Shown in pieces: positions 7,135 through 16,322 of a DNA stretch of 64,000 nucleotides (positions within the stretch are counted from its first letter, which is position 1; every line of letters starts with the position of its first letter). The notes under the pieces are model-generated. The model saw only the letters and a program-made list of their open reading frames with translations. It searched no databases and was not told the origin of the DNA. Source of the DNA: CAZJAH01 sp964544155. Lineage in GTDB: Bacteria > Bacteroidota > Ignavibacteria > Kapaibacteriales > UBA2268. Location: positions 1 to 64,000 of the forward strand of contig CAZJAH010000004.1 of the NCBI GenBank assembly GCA_964544155.1, read 5' to 3'. Both the position numbers and the translations under genes were made by a program.

Positions 7135-8649
7135 ATGGAAATTCTGTTAGTACTACCTGTATTAATACCTTTATTCAGCGCGATAATAATGATATTCCTG
7201 GCAGGTAAGCCGCGAACTCACAGAGCCGTCAATTTCGCGGGTTCACTTGCTCAGCTTATCGCTTCCATCTTTCTGTTGGGGCATGTTTATATTAGCGGAA
7301 TAGAGGTAATGTTCGTAGGCAGCTGGCCAGCGCCTTATGGTATTACACTAGTAGCTGATATGCTTAGTGCGGTAATGGTGCTTATCTCAGGCATTATCGG
7401 TTTTGTGACCTCAGTTTATTCCTTGAGTGCTATAAGCCCTGAAAAACAGAAATTCTTTTATTTTCCCCTTCTGCAAATACTACTGATGGGTATTAACGGC
7501 TCATTCATTACCGGCGATATATTCAACCTCTTTGTATGGTTCGAGGTTATGCTGATATCTTCGTTTGTTCTTCTTGCCCTGGGCGGCAAGCAGGAACAGC
7601 TTGAAGGTGCCATGAAATACGTAACATTGAACCTTATCTCTTCGGCGATTTTCCTTGCGGCAGTGGGCATACTGTTCGGTATAGCAGGCACGCTGAACAT
7701 GGCCGATCTTGCCGTTAAGATCAAAACAATTGAAAATCCGGGGCTGATAAACATAGTTTCCATGATGTTTTTAATTTCTTTCGGTATAAAATCTGCGATA
7801 TTCCCTTTGTTCTTCTGGCTGCCGGCATCGTATCACACACCGCCCAGCGCGGTTTCGGCCATATTCGCCGGTATGCTTACCAAGGTAGGTGTTTACGCGA
7901 TGATAAGGATGTTTTCGCTGATATTTACCCATAATGTGGAATTTACTCACTCAATTATTTTGATTTTGGCGGGATTCACCATGGTTACAGGTGTATTCGG
8001 CGCGGCCGCGCAGAATAATTTCCGGCGCATTCTTTCATTCCATATCATAAGCCAGATCGGCTATATGATTATGGGGCTGGGCCTTTTTACTCCTCTAGCT
8101 ATAGCAGGATCTATATTCTACATAGTTCATCATATAATAGTTAAAACTAACCTCTTTTTTATCAGTGGTATTATTTATCATATTAAAGGCTCCTATCAGC
8201 TAAAGGAGCTTGGAGGAGTCTATAAAGCAATGCCGCTCCTGGGGCTTCTGTTCTTAGTGCCGGCGCTTTCACTTGCCGGGATGCCTCCGCTTTCCGGATT
8301 TTGGTCAAAATTCCTGCTGGCAAAGGCAGGTTTTGAAGCAGGCCAGTTTTTGATCGTAGCGGTATCATTATTTGTGGGCCTCATGACACTTTTTTCCATG
8401 ACAAAGATATGGAATGAAGTTTTCTGGAAAGATTTTCCCAAACACAGAAATGATAAAGGTAGTACGCAGTACAGCAGAATGCATATAGGCAATAAGATTG
8501 CGCTTGTGCTTCCATCTGTAGTACTTGCCATTATCACAATAACAATAGGAATTTATCCCGAGCCGTTCTTTAATATATCCGAAAGTGCCGCAGAGCAACT
8601 TTTGAATACTGAATCTTATATCGAAGCTGTACTTAAAGGTGCTAATTAA
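7135..8649 (+). CDS. mrpD: Mrp-type Na+/H+ antiporter subunit D
   Basis: A 504-residue polytopic inner-membrane protein with about 14 hydrophobic helices and the Proton_antipo_M domain shared with NADH dehydrogenase subunits ND2/4/5. A membrane glutamate is at 137 in FNLFVWFEVML and a lysine at 219 in SFGIKSAIFPLFFWLP; these are the charged residues expected for proton transfer in this family. No good ribosome-binding site precedes the ATG. The gene begins a tightly packed set mrpD-E-F-G (junctions 0 to overlapping). Subunits A, B and C, which in known Mrp complexes are also required, are not in the window, and the region upstream is transcribed away. Confidence 0.92.
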   Translation: MEILLVLPVLIPLFSAIIMIFLAGKPRTHRAVNFAGSLAQLIASIFLLGHVYISGIEVMFVGSWPAPYGITLVADMLSAVMVLISGIIGFVTSVYSLSAISPEKQKFFYFPLLQILLMGINGSFITGDIFNLFVWFEVMLISSFVLLALGGKQEQLEGAMKYVTLNLISSAIFLAAVGILFGIAGTLNMADLAVKIKTIENPGLINIVSMMFLISFGIKSAIFPLFFWLPASYHTPPSAVSAIFAGMLTKVGVYAMIRMFSLIFTHNVEFTHSIILILAGFTMVTGVFGAAAQNNFRRILSFHIISQIGYMIMGLGLFTPLAIAGSIFYIVHHIIVKTNLFFISGIIYHIKGSYQLKELGGVYKAMPLLGLLFLVPALSLAGMPPLSGFWSKFLLAKAGFEAGQFLIVAVSLFVGLMTLFSMTKIWNEVFWKDFPKHRNDKGSTQYSRMHIGNKIALVLPSVVLAIITITIGIYPEPFFNISESAAEQLLNTESYIEAVLKGAN

Positions 8650-9123
8650 ATGAAAACTCTGCTTGTAAATATTCTTTTAGCGTTAGCCTGGATGTTGCTA
8701 ACAGGGAATCTACATATTATCAACTTCGTCGAAGGGATAATAATCGGTTACGCGATCCTATATGTTTCCAATTATGCCGTGGGGTCTGATAAATATTTTT
8801 CCAGGCTACCAAAGATAGTATTTTTTATATTTTATTTCTTGAAGGAATTAGTATTAGCTAACTTAAAGATAGCTTATGACATAATTACTCCCAAAGACAG
8901 AATGAGGCCCGGCGTTATAGCTCTGCCTCTTGATGCTGAATCAGATTTTGAAATTACCATGCTGGCTAATTTGATAACCCTTACGCCCGGCACACTGAGC
9001 CTTGATACTTCGGATGATAAGAAAACCCTTTACATTCACGCTATGTATTTGGGCGATCCGCAGGAATTCAAGATGGAAATAAAGAACGGCCTTGAAAGAA
9101 GGCTGTTGGAGGTAACCAGATGA
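8650..9123 (+). CDS. mrpE: Mrp-type Na+/H+ antiporter subunit E
   Basis: A 157-residue membrane protein with hydrophobic N-terminal helices (residues 4-43 and 56-78) and the cytoplasmic C-terminal domain of the MNHE family, including LANLITLTPGTLSLDTSDD, the family's best-conserved stretch. The ATG immediately follows the mrpD stop codon and its own stop overlaps the mrpF start (ATGA), so translation is coupled throughout. Confidence 0.93.
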   Translation: MKTLLVNILLALAWMLLTGNLHIINFVEGIIIGYAILYVSNYAVGSDKYFSRLPKIVFFIFYFLKELVLANLKIAYDIITPKDRMRPGVIALPLDAESDFEITMLANLITLTPGTLSLDTSDDKKTLYIHAMYLGDPQEFKMEIKNGLERRLLEVTR

Positions 9124-9392
9124 TTTCTCTTACCACTATATTGATCTATGCTTCGATGGGCATGATAAGTCTTTCAGTATTTATTCTGCTAATCAGGCTT
9201 ATACTCGGCCCCAGCCTGGAGGACAGGATTGTAGCCCTTGATCTTATTACTACTACCGGTATAGCTTATATTGCTGTTTACTCTGTCATGACCCAAACTA
9301 CAACCATACTTGATGTAGGTATCATAATAGGGCTTGTCGCCTTCCTCGGCACAATTGCTTTCGCATATTACCTTGAAAGGAGGTTCGAATAA
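9120..9392 (+). CDS. mrpF: Mrp-type Na+/H+ antiporter subunit F
   Basis: A 90-residue protein with three transmembrane helices. The conserved motif LILGPSLEDRIVALDLITT (residues 27-45) between helices 1 and 2 is the MrpF/PhaF signature. Start and stop both overlap neighbouring genes (ATGA with mrpE, TAATG with mrpG), typical of this operon. Confidence 0.93.
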   Translation: MISLTTILIYASMGMISLSVFILLIRLILGPSLEDRIVALDLITTTGIAYIAVYSVMTQTTTILDVGIIIGLVAFLGTIAFAYYLERRFE

Positions 9393-9781
9393 TGATTGAT
9401 CTTATCAGCGCTATTTTTATATTTGTAGGATCGTTCTTAATTCTTTTAGCGGCTGTCGGCCTTATAAAAATGCCCGATATTTTCATGCGGATGTCTGCCA
9501 CTACCAAAGCAGTAACACTTGGGGTTGGAACTGTACTTATCGGTACGGCTGTTTTTTTTGGCGATGTAGGTATTGTAGCCAGGGCTGTGGTAATTATCAT
9601 TTTTTTATTTTTGACAGCTCCTATAGCCGCGCACATGCTGGGAAGAGCTTCTTATTTTGACGGAATCCCTTTATGGGAGAAAACTATTATTAATGAGCTT
9701 GAAGGCAAATATGACCTGACAGAGCATAAACTACTCAGCCCGGATGATAATGTGAAAGCAGATAACAAAAAAGATGTTTAA
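9392..9781 (+). CDS. mrpG: Mrp-type Na+/H+ antiporter subunit G
   Basis: A 129-residue protein with three membrane helices and the MnhG/PhaG motif GLIKMPDIFMRMSATTKAVT (residues 23-42), plus FLTAPIAAHMLGRAS in the last helix. The hydrophilic C-terminal tail (about residues 95-129) is longer than in minimal family members. It closes the DEFG set; the OmpA lipoprotein starts 17 bases later and may share the transcript. Confidence 0.92.
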   Translation: MIDLISAIFIFVGSFLILLAAVGLIKMPDIFMRMSATTKAVTLGVGTVLIGTAVFFGDVGIVARAVVIIIFLFLTAPIAAHMLGRASYFDGIPLWEKTIINELEGKYDLTEHKLLSPDDNVKADNKKDV

Positions 9782-9798
9782 CTTTTTATAAAAATATC

Positions 9799-10635
9799 AT
9801 GAAATACTTATTGTTTACTATCATTGCTATAGCTGTAAGCGCTTGCGTAAGCTCAAGCAAATACGAAAAGGCTGTTCAGGAAAGAGACGCCTACATGTAC
9901 GCCAGAGATTCCATAAAAACTGAAATGGCAGAAATCCAAAAGCAAATGTTCCTGCATTCTAAAGAAATTGAGGATTTGCATCAGGAACTTATGAGAATTG
10001 AGGAAGAGAAGAACATCCTTACTGACAACGCCACAGAAGGCGCAAAAGAACTACTCAACAGAGTAGATGAACTTAAAACAGACCTCAAACACAGAGAAGA
10101 CAGGCTCGAGGAAATCAGGAAAAGTCTTCTCGAAAAAGAAGCCAATCTGCAATTAATTCGCCACAGTCTTGAAAACGCGCTTCTGAATTTCACTGAAAGC
10201 GGCCTTAGAGTTTATATCGAAGATGGCAAAGTACATGTTGCAATGTCTAATAAGCTCCTGTTTTCATCAGGAAGCATAAGTATCAATAACGAGGGTAAAG
10301 AAGCACTCACGGAATTATCCAAAGTACTGGCTCAAAATCCTGAATTGGGGATTTTGATCGAAGGCCATACAGATACCCAGCCTGTTACAGCCGGCCACAG
10401 GTTCAGAGATAACTGGGAATTAAGCGTTCTTCGAGCCACTGAGGTAGCCAAGTACCTTATTGAAGATGGCGATATCGAACCTAAAAGGATAACTGCTGCA
10501 GGGCGAAGCGAATATTTCCCCTTAAACAACGAAGAAACAAGCGAAGCCATGGCAATGAACAGAAGGACTGAAATTGTACTTATTCCAAAGCTTGAAATGC
10601 TTTATGAGGTAATGGAACAGGACATCAAAAGATAA
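9799..10635 (+). CDS. OmpA-family lipoprotein with coiled coil
   Basis: The 278-residue product has a lipoprotein signal (AVSAC, lipidated Cys16), a long charged coiled coil (about residues 24-130) and a C-terminal OmpA-like peptidoglycan-binding domain (about 150-270) with LLFSSGS, IEGHTDTQPV and NWELSVLRATEVAKYLIE, including the Asp and Arg that bind diaminopimelate. This architecture tethers the outer membrane to the cell wall. A hairpin with a weak T-run follows at 10658. It stands 17 bases after mrpG, which may be simple operon economy. Confidence 0.88.
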   Translation: MKYLLFTIIAIAVSACVSSSKYEKAVQERDAYMYARDSIKTEMAEIQKQMFLHSKEIEDLHQELMRIEEEKNILTDNATEGAKELLNRVDELKTDLKHREDRLEEIRKSLLEKEANLQLIRHSLENALLNFTESGLRVYIEDGKVHVAMSNKLLFSSGSISINNEGKEALTELSKVLAQNPELGILIEGHTDTQPVTAGHRFRDNWELSVLRATEVAKYLIEDGDIEPKRITAAGRSEYFPLNNEETSEAMAMNRRTEIVLIPKLEMLYEVMEQDIKR

Positions 10636-10657
10636 AAGTAATAAACTACGATTTAAT

Positions 10658-10690
10658 AAGGCTGTCAGATCCTGGCAGCCTTTACTATTT
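10658..10690 (+). terminator. Hairpin terminator after OmpA lipoprotein
   Basis: AAGGCTGTCA pairs with TGGCAGCCTT (10 bp with one G-T) around a GATCC loop and is followed by TTACTATTT, a modest T-rich tail. It separates the mrp/OmpA unit from the TPR gene. Confidence 0.65.
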
Positions 10691-10718
10691 AATGAAGCAT
10701 TTCTTAATGAAGCATTTC
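10689..10718. repeat. 15-bp perfect tandem repeat
   Basis: TTAATGAAGCATTTC occurs twice back to back (10689-10703 and 10704-10718), directly after the terminator of the OmpA lipoprotein gene. It is one of six short duplications found on the 3' side of genes in this window. Confidence 0.8.
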
Positions 10719-10805
10719 AAAATTCAAAAAGTACGGTTACTAATAAATAAGCAAAGTTTAGGCACGTCAAAGCAATAAATTTGTCTGATATAAAACATTA
10801 AAGAA

Positions 10806-12074
10806 GTGAAAAAACATAGAATTTTATTAGCAGCCCTGGCAATGTTATTACCTTGTATTTTAATTGCCCGGAACACTCAGGATACCATAGATTATAATTA
10901 CGATAAACTGAAAGGTGAAACCGGAGCTGAAAAGGTACGTTTCCTTTTAAGCGATGCTTATCAAGCCCTGGAAACCAACCCCGGTAAAACAATAAGACTT
11001 GCTGAAAATGCAGTTGATGTTGCAATAAAAGTAAGCTACCGTATGGGGCGCGGAGATGCCAGGCTTCTGCTGGGCCTGGCACATCTGAGATTAAGCGAAT
11101 ACGAAAAAGCCACTGACAATCTGATCAAAGCAGTTGAAAACTATGAAGAAAAGAAATTTAAACCGGGGCTTGCGGCAAGTTATGTCGCGATAGGTGATCT
11201 TTTTCATTCATTGAATAATCACTATTATTCGGGTGAAAGCTATGCAGCGGCGCTCGAAATAATTGACCAAATACCCGAAGAAAGCAGGAATGAAAGGGTT
11301 TATTCCATCAGAACCGAAGCTTTATACAAGATCACAATCACTTTGAAAGAGCTAAATAAAAATGACGAGTATCAGATGATGCTCGATAATATCAGGAGTT
11401 TGGAAAATCTGCGCGGAGAATATACGCAAGGCATAAATATGCTGACTGATGATAAAAAGGCATTGCCCGAGAATCTACAAAACCTGCCAATAAGAATAAT
11501 TTCAGACAGAATAGATCAGTTAACTGCACGATTCAGTGGAATAAGTGAAAATGAGATCAATGAATTAAATACTAAAATTGAAAGTATACTTTCAGGGCGT
11601 GACAGTATAAGCCGTGCACAGATATATTATGAGGCAGCAGAAAAAATAAGAGACGATATTCCTGTTGTATCCATTGATTATTACAAAAAAGCCACAGAAT
11701 TATCAAAAAATAATATACTTACAGCCAGAGCATTAGATAATTACCTTGAATTAGCTGCTCTGATCGATGATGAAGAAATGATCGCCCGCGGCATTGAATT
11801 TCTGAAAATGAATTATAAACAGTTATCAGTTGACTATTATGATTATCTTAGCAGCCTGAATAATTACGCAGTTAAAGAATTTTCGAATATTGAGCTAAAA
11901 AGGAAAGAAAAACAAATTAGCGACCTCACCCTTAGCAAAAGAGCCATGTACCTTTACGGAGGTGTAATAGTAGCTGTCCTGATCGCGGTGACTGCATTTC
12001 TTGTTGTAAGGGTAAATAAGCTTTCATCACATATTAAAGAAATACCTGTTTACAGAAAAAAGGAATTAAACTAA
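10806..12074 (+). CDS. TPR-repeat membrane protein, sensor-like without output domain
   Basis: A 422-residue protein starting at GTG (no ATG before the signal peptide). The signal peptide (about residues 1-22) is followed by an alpha-helical TPR region, clearest at about 65-110 (DARLLLGLAHLRLSEYEKATDNLIKA), and a single membrane helix near the C-terminus (about 382-402) with a 20-residue basic cytoplasmic tail. It resembles the periplasmic sensor half of TPR-containing histidine kinases or regulators but has no kinase or DNA-binding domain. The next gene starts on the base after its stop and encodes a SiaB-like protein, so output is presumably supplied in trans by that protein or the hybrid kinase beyond it. 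Function inferred. Confidence 0.75.
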   Translation: MKKHRILLAALAMLLPCILIARNTQDTIDYNYDKLKGETGAEKVRFLLSDAYQALETNPGKTIRLAENAVDVAIKVSYRMGRGDARLLLGLAHLRLSEYEKATDNLIKAVENYEEKKFKPGLAASYVAIGDLFHSLNNHYYSGESYAAALEIIDQIPEESRNERVYSIRTEALYKITITLKELNKNDEYQMMLDNIRSLENLRGEYTQGINMLTDDKKALPENLQNLPIRIISDRIDQLTARFSGISENEINELNTKIESILSGRDSISRAQIYYEAAEKIRDDIPVVSIDYYKKATELSKNNILTARALDNYLELAALIDDEEMIARGIEFLKMNYKQLSVDYYDYLSSLNNYAVKEFSNIELKRKEKQISDLTLSKRAMYLYGGVIVAVLIAVTAFLVVRVNKLSSHIKEIPVYRKKELN

Positions 12075-12548
12075 ATGGAATTAAAGGATTTCCTTGAGCT
12101 CAACCAGCATTTAGTCCACAAAAGAGTTGTGGCTAGTTTTACGGGTATAGCTCTATATGATATGGCAAATAATTTTAATTTTCATGCTGCCTCGCTTTAT
12201 CCCGAAAACCTGTATAAATGCATTGTTGAATTAGGGAACAACATAAACAGCTATTCATCCGAAAAAAACCTCATCAAGGATAAAGAAATCGGAAACGGTA
12301 TGATTGTACTGTATGATGACGGCAACCTCTATCGAGTGGTATCGGGCAATATTGCCTCGATAAGCGCTGCTCCCGCCGCCGTGGATTCGATAATGAAAGC
12401 TAATACTTATATACGTAAGAATTCCGGCTTTGAGGATAAAGGCTTTCACCGGCTTGCAGCTCTGACGGGAAGTGAAATAAAATTTGAATTAAAGCCGCTT
12501 TTGGGAGAGCATAATTATCTGCTTATCGAAATTACCGTGAAAAATTAG
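12075..12548 (+). CDS. SiaB-like protein (DUF6272 family), putative
   Basis: A 157-residue soluble protein. Its order of elements recalls the SiaB/DUF6272 family, whose best known member is a kinase acting on a STAS-domain partner: a helix LYKCIVELGNNINSYS (about residues 45-60) like the N-box helix of GHKL ATPases, a strand GNGMIVLYDDGNLYRVVSGNI, a helix with AAVDSIMKANTYIRK, a G-F-DKGFHRLAALTG segment at the place of the usual GAGLGLIDIARKSG, and a final LLIEITV strand. The glycine-rich motif is weak here, so kinase activity is doubtful. Fully co-transcribed with the TPR membrane protein; a hybrid kinase follows 133 bases downstream. Confidence 0.5.
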   Translation: MELKDFLELNQHLVHKRVVASFTGIALYDMANNFNFHAASLYPENLYKCIVELGNNINSYSSEKNLIKDKEIGNGMIVLYDDGNLYRVVSGNIASISAAPAAVDSIMKANTYIRKNSGFEDKGFHRLAALTGSEIKFELKPLLGEHNYLLIEITVKN

Positions 12549-12681
12549 ACAGTTGGTAAAACAACAATTTAATAATTCTTTAACACAGTATTTAACACCC
12601 ATTAACAGCAATTCTGTAATATTCAGGCCTTTAAAAAGGCGTTGATGTCTTAATTATTTCACAAAATAATATTGCATAAAT

Positions 12682-14304
12682 ATGTATCTTTATAATTTTC
12701 CGGATATAGTAGAAAAGGAAGATAGCCCGACCAAGATACTTCTGGTCGATGATGAACAGGACGTAGAAGGCTTGGTAAAGCTAAAATTCAGACGTCAGAT
12801 ACGCGAAGGGATATACCAGTTTGTTTTTGCCAAAGACGGCAAAGATGCACTGGAAAAACTTGACCTTAATCCTGATATTGACATAGTTATTTCTGATATT
12901 AATATGCCTGAAATGGATGGGCTCACACTGCTTGACAGGCTTAATAATCTTGATCGTACGCTTAAGGCCATAATTGTTTCGGCATACGGCGATATGGATA
13001 ACATCCGCACGGCAATGAACCGCGGCGCCTATGACTTCATCACAAAACCGATCAATTTTGAAGACCTTAATATCACGATAGAAAAAACGCGCAAAACGAT
13101 CCTTGAAATTAAGGAAAACCTCTTCGCACTCAGAACCGCCGAAGAGAACCTTAAAGACACTATGGCCCTTAATCATGCCATAATTGATTCAGCCGCAGAT
13201 ACAATTATTTCTCTTGACCTCAACGGCACTATTGAATCAGTTAACAAAGCAGGTACGGAAATGTTCGGCTTTGGTGCAAATGACCTTATCGGCAAGCATC
13301 TCAGCACTATTGTCGATGACAGCTTTTATACCAGATTACAAGCATACATAAGGGATAAAAACTCCAACTCCGGAAGGGAATTCATCAGCAAAAGACACGA
13401 AACAATTGGCATAACGAAAACCGGTTTTAAGCTCGATATCGAAGCCGCTGTCAGTGAATTCAAAATGGGGTCCAGAAGGATGATCAATATAATTCTTCAT
13501 GATATTACCATTAGAAAAAAAGCAGAACTGCTTCTAAAGGAATACAATGTTGCCCTTGAAAACGAAGTTAACGAGCGAACAAAAGAACTTGTTAAATTAA
13601 ATAATGAAAAAAATGAAATCCTGGGGATTGCAGCACATGACTTAAAGAACCCCTTATCAAACATAAAAATGCTCGCCAAACTCATAAAGGAAGATACTTC
13701 CATGACCCCGGATGATATTAATGAGTTTTCCACCGACATCTTAACGGCATCAGAAAGAATGTTTGAGCTTATTAAGAACCTGCTTGACGTAAATGCCATA
13801 GAGCAGGGTAAAATCAACCTGAACCCGGAATCTTTTCATTTGCAGCTTTTAATAAACCCGCAGATAGAGTATTTCAGAGAGCAGGCAAAGCAAAAAAACA
13901 TCACCATACATTATAATGAAGGCAATAAACCTGTTCCGCTTATCTATGCCGATAGAAATGCCGTTAATCAGATCATAGAAAATCTGATATCAAATGCCGT
14001 GAAATATTCGCCATTAGGAAGCAGCGTCTGGGTAAATATAAATCCCGGAGACAAAGAAATTGTACTTGAAGTAAAAGATGAAGGCCCCGGTATAAGCACC
14101 GAAGAGCAATCCAAATTGTTTAAAAAGTTTTCTCGTTTAAGTACTTTGCCGACTGGGGGAGAGCATTCTACAGGCCTCGGCCTTTCTATTGTAAAAAAGC
14201 TGATAGAGCTCATGGACGGTTCTGTCTGGTGCAAAAGTGAACCCGGCAAAGGGGCTTCCTTTAAAGCAGCTTTCCCGGTATCGAATATACAGCAGGAACA
14301 ATAA
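12682..14304 (+). CDS. Hybrid response regulator / PAS / histidine kinase
   Basis: A 540-residue cytosolic signalling protein. The N-terminal receiver domain (residues 18-140) has the acidic pair Asp23/Asp24, phospho-acceptor Asp72 in VISDINMPEMDG and Lys122. A PAS domain follows (about 162-280), then a short coiled coil, a HisKA domain with phospho-acceptor His319 in GIAAHDLKNPLSNI, and a HATPase domain with N-box Asn438, DEGPG (466-470) and TGLGLSIV (497-504). The receiver-first order suggests that an upstream kinase controls this kinase, or that it relays signals from the TPR/SiaB-like pair encoded just before. No DNA-binding output domain. Confidence 0.9.
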   Translation: MYLYNFPDIVEKEDSPTKILLVDDEQDVEGLVKLKFRRQIREGIYQFVFAKDGKDALEKLDLNPDIDIVISDINMPEMDGLTLLDRLNNLDRTLKAIIVSAYGDMDNIRTAMNRGAYDFITKPINFEDLNITIEKTRKTILEIKENLFALRTAEENLKDTMALNHAIIDSAADTIISLDLNGTIESVNKAGTEMFGFGANDLIGKHLSTIVDDSFYTRLQAYIRDKNSNSGREFISKRHETIGITKTGFKLDIEAAVSEFKMGSRRMINIILHDITIRKKAELLLKEYNVALENEVNERTKELVKLNNEKNEILGIAAHDLKNPLSNIKMLAKLIKEDTSMTPDDINEFSTDILTASERMFELIKNLLDVNAIEQGKINLNPESFHLQLLINPQIEYFREQAKQKNITIHYNEGNKPVPLIYADRNAVNQIIENLISNAVKYSPLGSSVWVNINPGDKEIVLEVKDEGPGISTEEQSKLFKKFSRLSTLPTGGEHSTGLGLSIVKKLIELMDGSVWCKSEPGKGASFKAAFPVSNIQQEQ

Positions 14305-14360
14305 TTGATAAAATTCATATAGCTGAATCTTACAATCTAAACTACTGAGTTTACAAAGTC

Positions 14361-14393
14361 AAAAGGCTGCCTTAATGGCAGCCTTTTGTTTTG
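14361..14393. terminator. Bidirectional terminator between convergent genes
   Basis: AAAAGGCTGCC and GGCAGCCTTTT form a perfect 11-bp stem with a TTAAT loop. T-rich tails exist on both sides, so it can end both the hybrid kinase transcript and the yidC transcript. Confidence 0.9.
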
Positions 14394-14409
14394 GATTCTG
14401 ATAACAATG

Positions 14410-16305
14410 CTACTTTTTCTTTTTCTTTCTGGCGTATTTGGTTTTTGAAGGTCTGGCAGGTTCGCCCGAAGCGGTCTTGCCTGGTACTGATCTTCCCTGT
14501 GACTCTGCCATCTCCTGGGCTTCGCGCATTTTTTTCTGCAGCCACCCTTCTTTTTTAGGCATTCTTTTTAGATCTTCAAGTGTTACTTTATTCTTGCTGA
14601 ATTTATTAATGTAAACCTGCATTGCGATACCGATCAGGTTGAAAATAAAATAATAAAGATTCAGCCCTGCCGGAAAATGCGAGAACATAATCGTGAATAA
14701 TATCGGCATAAGCACAACCATTTGCTTTTGCCTGGGATCGGTAATTGTCAGCTTCTGCTGGAAATAAAGTGTAATACCCATAAGAAGCGCCAGTCCGGAA
14801 ACTTTATCCATTCCGATAAGCGGTATCTTAAATCCAAGATCGATAATAACATCAGGTGTGGATAGATCATTTATCCAGAGAAAGAAGTCAGCCTGCCTTA
14901 GATCGATCGAAGTCCTGAGCAGCGACCACAGTGAGTAAAGTATAGGCATCTGCAGTATAAGCGGCAGGCAGCCCCCCATGGGATTTATGCCATACTCCGA
15001 ATAGAGCTTCATCATTTCTTTCTGCTGCTGAGTCTGGTCGTCTTTGTATTTATCCCTAAGCTTTGTCATTTCCGGAGACAGCAGCTGCATCTTCTGTGCT
15101 GAACGCATCTGGGTGACAGACAAGGGATATAGAAGCACTTTGATCAAAACTGAAAAGACAATTATCGCTACGCCGTAATTTGGTATAAATTCGTGGATAA
15201 ATGTCAGTATAGGCAGCATGAAGTATTCGCCGATAGGCCTGACAATAAAGCGCAGCCCGAAGTTCACGGTTTCACTAAGGCCGTAATCGGAAACAATGTC
15301 ATAATCGATCGGTCCTATATACACCTTAAAGCTATTTGTTTTGCTTGCACCGGTGTATGGCACCCTGAAAGATAGGCTGTACTTTTCTACAACGCCTTCA
15401 TTTTTGGCAAGTTCTCTTTCGCCGTACATATCCACAGTTCCGTCGAAGCTCCGCCAGGGCTCGGGAATAATGGCAGCTTCAAAATACTTGATTTTTACCG
15501 CCGCGTAATCAACTATGCCCGATTCGGACTGACTGACAGACTCATCAGGGTCGCTTGCGTCAAGCTCGGCAATTTCTCCGTTCATTGAAGCCATGGCCTG
15601 TGCTTCAGCGGATTCATCCACGCTATTATATTCCTGGTATCTGAGTCCGTCATCCCAAACATAGTTATACCCCCGGGAAGGAATATATTCTGCCATATTG
15701 TTAAGGGTAATATCATTATCCAGGTGGTATTTGTTGCCATGGAAGATAAATTTCTTTTCTATGTAGCTGCCGGGCTCTACTTCAAGCCTGGCAGTAAACT
15801 CCAGCTTACTGTCTCCTCCGACTATGTAATGAGCCTTATCCACATTCGTGAATTCAAAGTATAGATCTCTTGTATCTATCTTTTTATTATCCATTGTGAG
15901 GAATGTAAGGAAGAGCTCTCCCTTTTGATCCTGTATAAGCTGAGTGGGAACTCCATCCCATTTATTGTAGTCTTTAAGTTTCCATTTTTTTATAACGCCG
16001 CCCTTATTTGACAAGCGTGCCTCGTAGAGATCAGTTTCAATGGTAATGATTTTTTCGGCCCCTGAAGCAAATTCCGAAAAATAACGCCCGTATTTTTCTT
16101 CGGGATCGATTGCCTCAGTTTCTGCCGAGGGAATGACTTCATCGAGTCCAGCCATTGCGGCTCCCTGCTCTTCTTCCTGCACCCGGGCTGTAGTATCCTG
16201 CTTTAATTCTTTCGGAACCGGCTTATAAGTAACCGATTGATAAACCAGCCAGCCAATGACTACAATTGAAATTAAAACTAATCCGATTATCGATCTTCTG
16301 TCCAT
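14410..16305 (-). CDS. yidC: Membrane protein insertase YidC
   Basis: A 631-residue Oxa1/YidC-family insertase that places proteins in the inner membrane with or without SecYEG. An N-terminal membrane helix (about residues 6-24) is followed by a large periplasmic beta-domain (about 70-370) and the conserved five-helix core (about 385-580) with PLSVTQMRSAQKMQLLSPEM and GCLPLILQMPILYSLWSLL. The C-terminus is very basic (KKKKK), which fits ribosome binding. An extra acidic, Ser/Ala-rich insertion (about 230-255) lies in the periplasmic domain. It is the last gene of the rpmH-rnpA-yidD-yidC unit. Confidence 0.97.
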   Translation of the reverse strand: MDRRSIIGLVLISIVVIGWLVYQSVTYKPVPKELKQDTTARVQEEEQGAAMAGLDEVIPSAETEAIDPEEKYGRYFSEFASGAEKIITIETDLYEARLSNKGGVIKKWKLKDYNKWDGVPTQLIQDQKGELFLTFLTMDNKKIDTRDLYFEFTNVDKAHYIVGGDSKLEFTARLEVEPGSYIEKKFIFHGNKYHLDNDITLNNMAEYIPSRGYNYVWDDGLRYQEYNSVDESAEAQAMASMNGEIAELDASDPDESVSQSESGIVDYAAVKIKYFEAAIIPEPWRSFDGTVDMYGERELAKNEGVVEKYSLSFRVPYTGASKTNSFKVYIGPIDYDIVSDYGLSETVNFGLRFIVRPIGEYFMLPILTFIHEFIPNYGVAIIVFSVLIKVLLYPLSVTQMRSAQKMQLLSPEMTKLRDKYKDDQTQQQKEMMKLYSEYGINPMGGCLPLILQMPILYSLWSLLRTSIDLRQADFFLWINDLSTPDVIIDLGFKIPLIGMDKVSGLALLMGITLYFQQKLTITDPRQKQMVVLMPILFTIMFSHFPAGLNLYYFIFNLIGIAMQVYINKFSKNKVTLEDLKRMPKKEGWLQKKMREAQEMAESQGRSVPGKTASGEPARPSKTKYARKKKKK

Positions 16306-16322
16306 GAGAAGCTAATTCCAGT

